A stretch of 64,000 bases of DNA from NCBI GenBank assembly GCA_016209885.1, contig JACQVF010000078.1, forward strand, positions 1-64,000, read 5' to 3'. Below the pieces are notes generated by a model that saw only the letters and a program-made list of their open reading frames with translations, ran no database searches and was not told the DNA's origin. Source of the stretch: Gemmatimonadota bacterium. GTDB taxonomy: Bacteria; Gemmatimonadota; Gemmatimonadetes; Longimicrobiales; Gaopeijiaceae. This document shows, piece after piece, positions 60,506 to 64,000 of the stretch. How positions within the stretch are numbered: position 1 is the first letter of the stretch; every line of letters begins with the position of its first letter. Both the position numbers and the translations under genes were made by a program.

Positions 60506-61336
60506 ATGGCGTATCGCGGCTTCGGAATGTCGTTCGGATACGGTCTCACTCCCTGGGTGACGCGCCTTCTCATCGCGAACGGGGTGGCCTTCGTGCTCAC
60601 CCTCCCCCTCGATCCGCGTTTCGTCGTCGAGTGGCTCGCGTTCACGCCGGCGCACATCCTGACGCGCCCCTGGGGGCTGCTCACCTACATGTTCATTCAC
60701 GGCGGGTTCTGGCACCTGTTCGTGAACATGTTGGGGCTCTTCTTCTTCGGTGCGCCGCTGGAGGACCGTTGGGGGTCCCGGGAGTTCCTGAAGTATTACT
60801 TCATATGCGGACTGGGCGGCGCAATCCTGAGTTTCCTCTTCGTGAGCTACCCGATCATCGGCGCGTCCGCCGCCGTCTACGGGATCATGCTCGCCTTCGC
60901 GCTGAACTGGCCGGACGCGCCCATCTACGTTTGGGGGATCTTCCCGGTGAAAGCGAAGTGGCTGGTGGCTTTCCTGTTTGCCGTCACTTTCCTGAGCTCC
61001 TTCTCGAACAGCCCCTCCGATGTCGCCAACTTCGCGCACCTGGGCGGGTTCGTCGCCGGCTGGCTCTACCTGAAGATGGACTGGCGGTTCTCCCAGAGGC
61101 TGGCCGCCCTGCGCCGCGGGGCGCGCACGCGGCGGCTCGCCATCGTGCCGCGCGAGGATGTGAGCCCGGAGCCGCTCAGCCGGGGCCGCGACGGCGGCCT
61201 GCCGAGCGAGGAGGACGCGCTCCTGGACGCGGTGGACCGCGTGCTGGACAAGATCAGCGCCAGCGGGCTCGCCTCCCTGACGCCCGAAGAGCGGCGCCTG
61301 CTGGACGAGGTTTCCCGGCGGCGGCGGACGAACTAG
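60506..61336 (+). CDS. Rhomboid family intramembrane serine protease
   Basis: 276 residues from ATG 60506. Six membrane helices with rhomboid landmarks: PWGLLTYMFIHGGFWHLFVN (HxxxN), EDRWGSREFLKYYFICGLGG, catalytic Ser S121 in IIGASAAVYGIM and catalytic His H178 in VANFAHLGGFVAGWLYLKMD. The C-terminal cytoplasmic tail is basic then acidic (LSRGRDGGLPSEEDALLDAV). It cleaves transmembrane substrates. The stop TAG (61334-61336) lies within the CTAG end of a repeat fragment. Confidence 0.9.
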   Translation: MAYRGFGMSFGYGLTPWVTRLLIANGVAFVLTLPLDPRFVVEWLAFTPAHILTRPWGLLTYMFIHGGFWHLFVNMLGLFFFGAPLEDRWGSREFLKYYFICGLGGAILSFLFVSYPIIGASAAVYGIMLAFALNWPDAPIYVWGIFPVKAKWLVAFLFAVTFLSSFSNSPSDVANFAHLGGFVAGWLYLKMDWRFSQRLAALRRGARTRRLAIVPREDVSPEPLSRGRDGGLPSEEDALLDAVDRVLDKISASGLASLTPEERRLLDEVSRRRRTN

Positions 61337-61440
61337 CGCTCCCGACTGGAAGTTTGTCCACCAGAGCGCGGAGGCACCGGAGGTCCAGACCATCTCCAGA
61401 GACCCGATCCTTGATCGCGAATCGCGAATCGCAAATCGCT
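61333..61440. repeat. End fragment of CTAG repeat followed by REP-like units
   Basis: 61333-61360 (CTAGCGCTCCCGACTGGAAG then TTTGTCC) matches the left end of the element at 50674 with a few changes; the rest is missing. At 61407-61440, GCGAATCGC, GCGAATCGC and AAATCGC units repeat, resembling the inverted repeat at 29828. The 197-base gap to the next gene holds nothing else obvious. Confidence 0.6.
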
Positions 61441-61533
61441 GATCATTCGCCTCCTTGACCCCTGTAGGGCCCCGCTCTAGGTTGCCGAATCCCCGAGCTC
61501 GTAGACGGTTCTGGCGCGTGTGGAGGAGGGAGG

Positions 61534-63639
61534 ATGTCCGTGGCCAAAGAGTACGCCACCGAACGGATCCGGAACGTCGTCGTGCTGGGCCACGGCGGGT
61601 GCGGGAAGACGAGCCTTGTCGATGCCCTTTGCTTCGTCACGGGGACCTCGCGGCGTCACGGGAGCGTCCGGGATGGTACCGCGCTCACCATGTACACGCC
61701 CGAGGAGATCGCGCACCGTGTGTCCATGCAGAGCACGCCGGCGTTCGCCGAGTGGATGGAGACGAAGATCAACCTGCTCGACACGCCCGGATACCTGGAC
61801 TTCACCGCCGACGCGCTGGCGGCCACGAGGGTTGCCGATGGGGCTGTAGTCGTCCTCGGCGCCACAACCGGCGTCGAGGTGGGCACCGAAAAAGTCTGGG
61901 AGTACTGCGAGGCCCGCGGGATTCCCAGACTTTTTTTCGTCTCCATGATGGACAAGGATCACGCGGACTTCGAGGACGTCTACAACGACATCAAGGGGCA
62001 CGTGGCCGAGAAGGTGGTGCCGGTGGAGATCCCCATCGGTGCCGGCGAGTCGTTCCGCGGCATCATCAACCTGTTCAGCGAGCGCGCGCACATGTACAAA
62101 CCCGGCACGGTGACGGGCGAGTACGAGGAGCAGGACGTCCCCAAGGAGTTGACGTCCAAGTTCGAGCAGTGGCGCACCGAGCTCCTGGAGAACCTGGCCA
62201 CCACGGACGAGACGTTGCTCGAGCATTACCTGGAAGGGGAAGGGATCTCCCGCGACGAGGCTATCGCCGCCATGAAGGGCGCCATGGCCCGGGGCGAGAT
62301 GTTCCCCCTCTTCTGCGGCGCCGCGGAGAAGACGTACGGAATGCGCGCGCTGCTCTCCAAGCTGGTGGAGCTCTTCCCGCACCCCGGGGAGGCGCAGCCG
62401 GAAGCGGCCCAACGGCTGGGACTCGACCAAACCGTCGAACTGCGCGCGCACGACGACGGCCCGTTTGCCGCCCTGGTCTTCAAGACGACGACGGAGCCCC
62501 ATGTGGGCGAGCTCTCCTTCTTCCGCAGCTTCAGCGGGATCGTCGTGACGGGGCAGGAGGTCCTGAACGCCGATCGCGGGGTGACGGAGAAGCTGGTTCA
62601 CCTCTGCATCGCCCTCGGCAAGGAGCGTCTCGAGGTGGAGCGCCTCCACGCCGGTGACGTCGGCGTCGTGGCGAAGCTTAGGAACACACACACGAACGAC
62701 ACGCTGACCTCGTCCGCGCGGCCGGTTGCGGTGCGAAAGATCGAGTTCCCGCGGCCGGACATCTCGATCGCGCTGCGGGGCGTCTCGCGGGGCGACGAGG
62801 ACAAGCTGGGCGTCGTGCTTCAGAAGCTCCACGAGGAGGACCCTACGTTCGTCTCCGAGTTCAACAGCGAGTTCGGGCAGACGATCGCCCGCGGGCTGGG
62901 CGAGCTGCACCTGGAGATCCAGATCGAGCGGCTGAAGCGGAAGTACGGGGTCAACGTGGAGACCGAGCCGCCCAAGGTCGCGTACCGGGAGACGATCACG
63001 CGCACGGCGGAGGGCCAGGGCAGATACAAGAAGCAGACGGGCGGGCGCGGCCAGTACGGGGACTGCTGGGTCCGACTGCGGCCGCTGCCGCGCGGCGAGG
63101 GGTACCGGTTCGTGGACGGCATCGTGGGTGGGGTGATTCCGGGGAAGTACGTCCCCTCCGTGGACAAGGGGATTCAGGAGGCAGCCCAGCGCGGCATCCT
63201 GGCCGGCTACCCCGTGGTGGACTTCGAGGCCGAATGCTTTGACGGCTCGTATCACTCGGTAGACTCGAGCGATATCGCGTTCAAGGTGGCGGGCTCGCTG
63301 GGGTTCCAGAACGTGGCCCGGGAGGCGGGGTCGGTCCTCCTGGAGCCGATCATGGAGGTCGAGGTCACGACGCCCGACGAGTTCGTGGGTGAGGTCATGG
63401 GCGACGTCACTCAGCGGCGCGGCAAGGTGCTGGGGATGGAGCCCCGGGGCAGCCGCACCGTGATCCGCGCACATATCCCCGAGGCCGAGCTCCACAGGTA
63501 CGCCACCACCGTGCGCTCCATGACCCAGGGTCGAGGCTACCATACGCGCAAGTTCATCCGGTACGAGGAGGTCCCACCCCACGTGGCCGAGCGCATCGCT
63601 GCCGAGTCGAAGCGGCAGAAGGAGGCCGCGGCGCGGTAG
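61534..63639 (+). CDS. Elongation factor G-like GTPase paralogue
   Basis: 701 residues with EF-G domain order: G domain, beta-barrel, and C-terminal domains III-V (FRSFSGIVVTGQEVLNADRG, EFGQTIARGLGELHLEIQIE, YKKQTGGRGQYGDCWVRLRP, RGKVLGMEPRGSRTVIRAHI). The P-loop is GHGGCGKTS (19-27) and G3 is LLDTPGYLDF, but the guanine-specificity NKxD is replaced by SMMDKDHADF. It is thus not the standard FusA; EF-G-type paralogues may act in ribosome recycling or be specialised. The start is well placed after GGAGGGAGG. Confidence 0.88.
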   Translation: MSVAKEYATERIRNVVVLGHGGCGKTSLVDALCFVTGTSRRHGSVRDGTALTMYTPEEIAHRVSMQSTPAFAEWMETKINLLDTPGYLDFTADALAATRVADGAVVVLGATTGVEVGTEKVWEYCEARGIPRLFFVSMMDKDHADFEDVYNDIKGHVAEKVVPVEIPIGAGESFRGIINLFSERAHMYKPGTVTGEYEEQDVPKELTSKFEQWRTELLENLATTDETLLEHYLEGEGISRDEAIAAMKGAMARGEMFPLFCGAAEKTYGMRALLSKLVELFPHPGEAQPEAAQRLGLDQTVELRAHDDGPFAALVFKTTTEPHVGELSFFRSFSGIVVTGQEVLNADRGVTEKLVHLCIALGKERLEVERLHAGDVGVVAKLRNTHTNDTLTSSARPVAVRKIEFPRPDISIALRGVSRGDEDKLGVVLQKLHEEDPTFVSEFNSEFGQTIARGLGELHLEIQIERLKRKYGVNVETEPPKVAYRETITRTAEGQGRYKKQTGGRGQYGDCWVRLRPLPRGEGYRFVDGIVGGVIPGKYVPSVDKGIQEAAQRGILAGYPVVDFEAECFDGSYHSVDSSDIAFKVAGSLGFQNVAREAGSVLLEPIMEVEVTTPDEFVGEVMGDVTQRRGKVLGMEPRGSRTVIRAHIPEAELHRYATTVRSMTQGRGYHTRKFIRYEEVPPHVAERIAAESKRQKEAAAR

Positions 63640-63769
63640 GGGCTCTTCCCCAGCCGTGGCCGGGGCTCGTCGCGGGCGGTGGTCTGTATCCGGATCCGGC
63701 GGGCGGGCCCAAGACGGCAACTGTCCCACTCGCCGGCCCCCTCAGCCGCTCAGCCGACCTCTTCCTCGA

Positions 63770-63799
63770 TTGATCCGCTCCTCATCCGCCGGTTATATT
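63770..63799 (+). promoter_or_regulatory. Sigma-70-type promoter before yebC
   Basis: TTGATC (63770-63775) and TATATT (63794-63799) are separated by 18 bases. Transcription would start near 63806, giving a leader of about 86 bases before the yebC start. This is the clearest -35/-10 pair in the window. Confidence 0.6.
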
Positions 63800-63891
63800 A
63801 CGCCTGCGAATTCCGAACAGACGCCCAAAGCGCCGGCCCCCGGAACGCCGGTGGCGGCCGAACCCCGCAGCGATTTCCCAGGAGGCGCCCC

Positions 63892-64000
63892 TTGTCCGGT
63901 CACAGCAAGTGGGCACAGATCAAGCGCAAGAAGGCGGTCGTCGACCAGAAGCGCGGCAAACTCTTCAGCAAGCTGATCCGTGAGATTACGGTGGCCGCGC
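63892..64000 (+). CDS. yebC: YebC/PmpR family protein, N-terminal part (runs off window)
   Basis: TTG at 63892 follows GGAGG (63881-63885). The visible 36 residues ([35 protein letters not shown]) are the unmistakable YebC N-terminus. Members were described as transcriptional regulators and more recently as translation factors that help ribosomes at polyproline stretches. The remaining ~210 residues lie outside the window. Confidence 0.94.
   Translation, partial: MSGHSKWAQIKRKKAVVDQKRGKLFSKLIREITVAA

Overview
The window is GC-rich chromosomal DNA from a free-living bacterium. Gene content fits a Gemmatimonadota-like lineage: secreted beta-propeller (BNR) proteins, DUF4331 and DUF2911 proteins, an archaeal-type phosphoglycerate mutase, paired M16 peptidases, three ECF sigma/anti-sigma pairs, and frequent GTG/TTG starts. 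This is inferred from gene families and composition only; there is no rRNA in the window to settle it.

Layout. 0-5.2 kb is mobile-element debris: the start of an IS21-family element whose istA is internally deleted, several very small genes, a decayed conjugative coupling-protein fragment, a tRNA-Arg(CCG) remnant, the 5' part of a group II intron with no reverse transcriptase, and an intact VapBC toxin-antitoxin pair. 5.3-20.4 kb holds envelope and secreted functions: YdcF, CapA, an anti-sigma/ECF sigma pair next to a TPR protein and two DUF4331 proteins, DUF2911, a 1038-aa BNR propeller protein, a LolA-like protein, and an unusual MoaD/ThiS-BNR fusion. 20.4-22.8 kb is a second rearranged patch: a tyrosine-recombinase N-terminus fused in frame to the BrnT toxin C-terminus, the BrnA antitoxin, an integron-type attC site, a truncated nucleotidyltransferase and a broken serine hydrolase. 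22.8-32.0 kb encodes a probable catabolic module for branched or dicarboxylic acids: acyl-CoA synthetase, sodium/solute symporter, cytochrome c, acyl-CoA dehydrogenase, CitE-like lyase, MaoC-like hydratase and MmgE/PrpD. 32-39.5 kb has DNA-repair (SRAP), MOSC, two cupredoxin proteins, a small secreted peptide with a frameshifted ECF sigma factor and its anti-sigma, a methyltransferase and an aminotransferase. An 819-bp gap follows that carries a second copy of the 33-bp tRNA 3' end.

40.3-64 kb is mainly plus-strand core genome: phosphoglycerate mutase, a TPR protein, a zinc-ribbon protein, two M16 peptidases, NUDIX, ECF sigma/anti-sigma, holA, a SPOR protein, two membrane-anchored receiver proteins separated by a fold-back repeat, CopA, MutS, a TonB-domain lipoprotein, cystathionine beta-synthase, Ddl, rhomboid, an EF-G paralogue and the start of yebC. 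Many neighbours overlap by ATGA or GTGA, which indicates translational coupling.

What stands out: the attC-bordered brnTA locus with its chimeric toxin, the ubiquitin-like/propeller fusion, the two receiver domains with C-terminal membrane anchors, a CTAG-ended fold-back repeat that supplies stop codons to upstream genes, a 13-bp promoter-like motif shared by the 36-37.5 kb sigma cluster, an EF-G paralogue lacking the normal NKxD motif, and two tRNA-derived direct repeats 36 kb apart.
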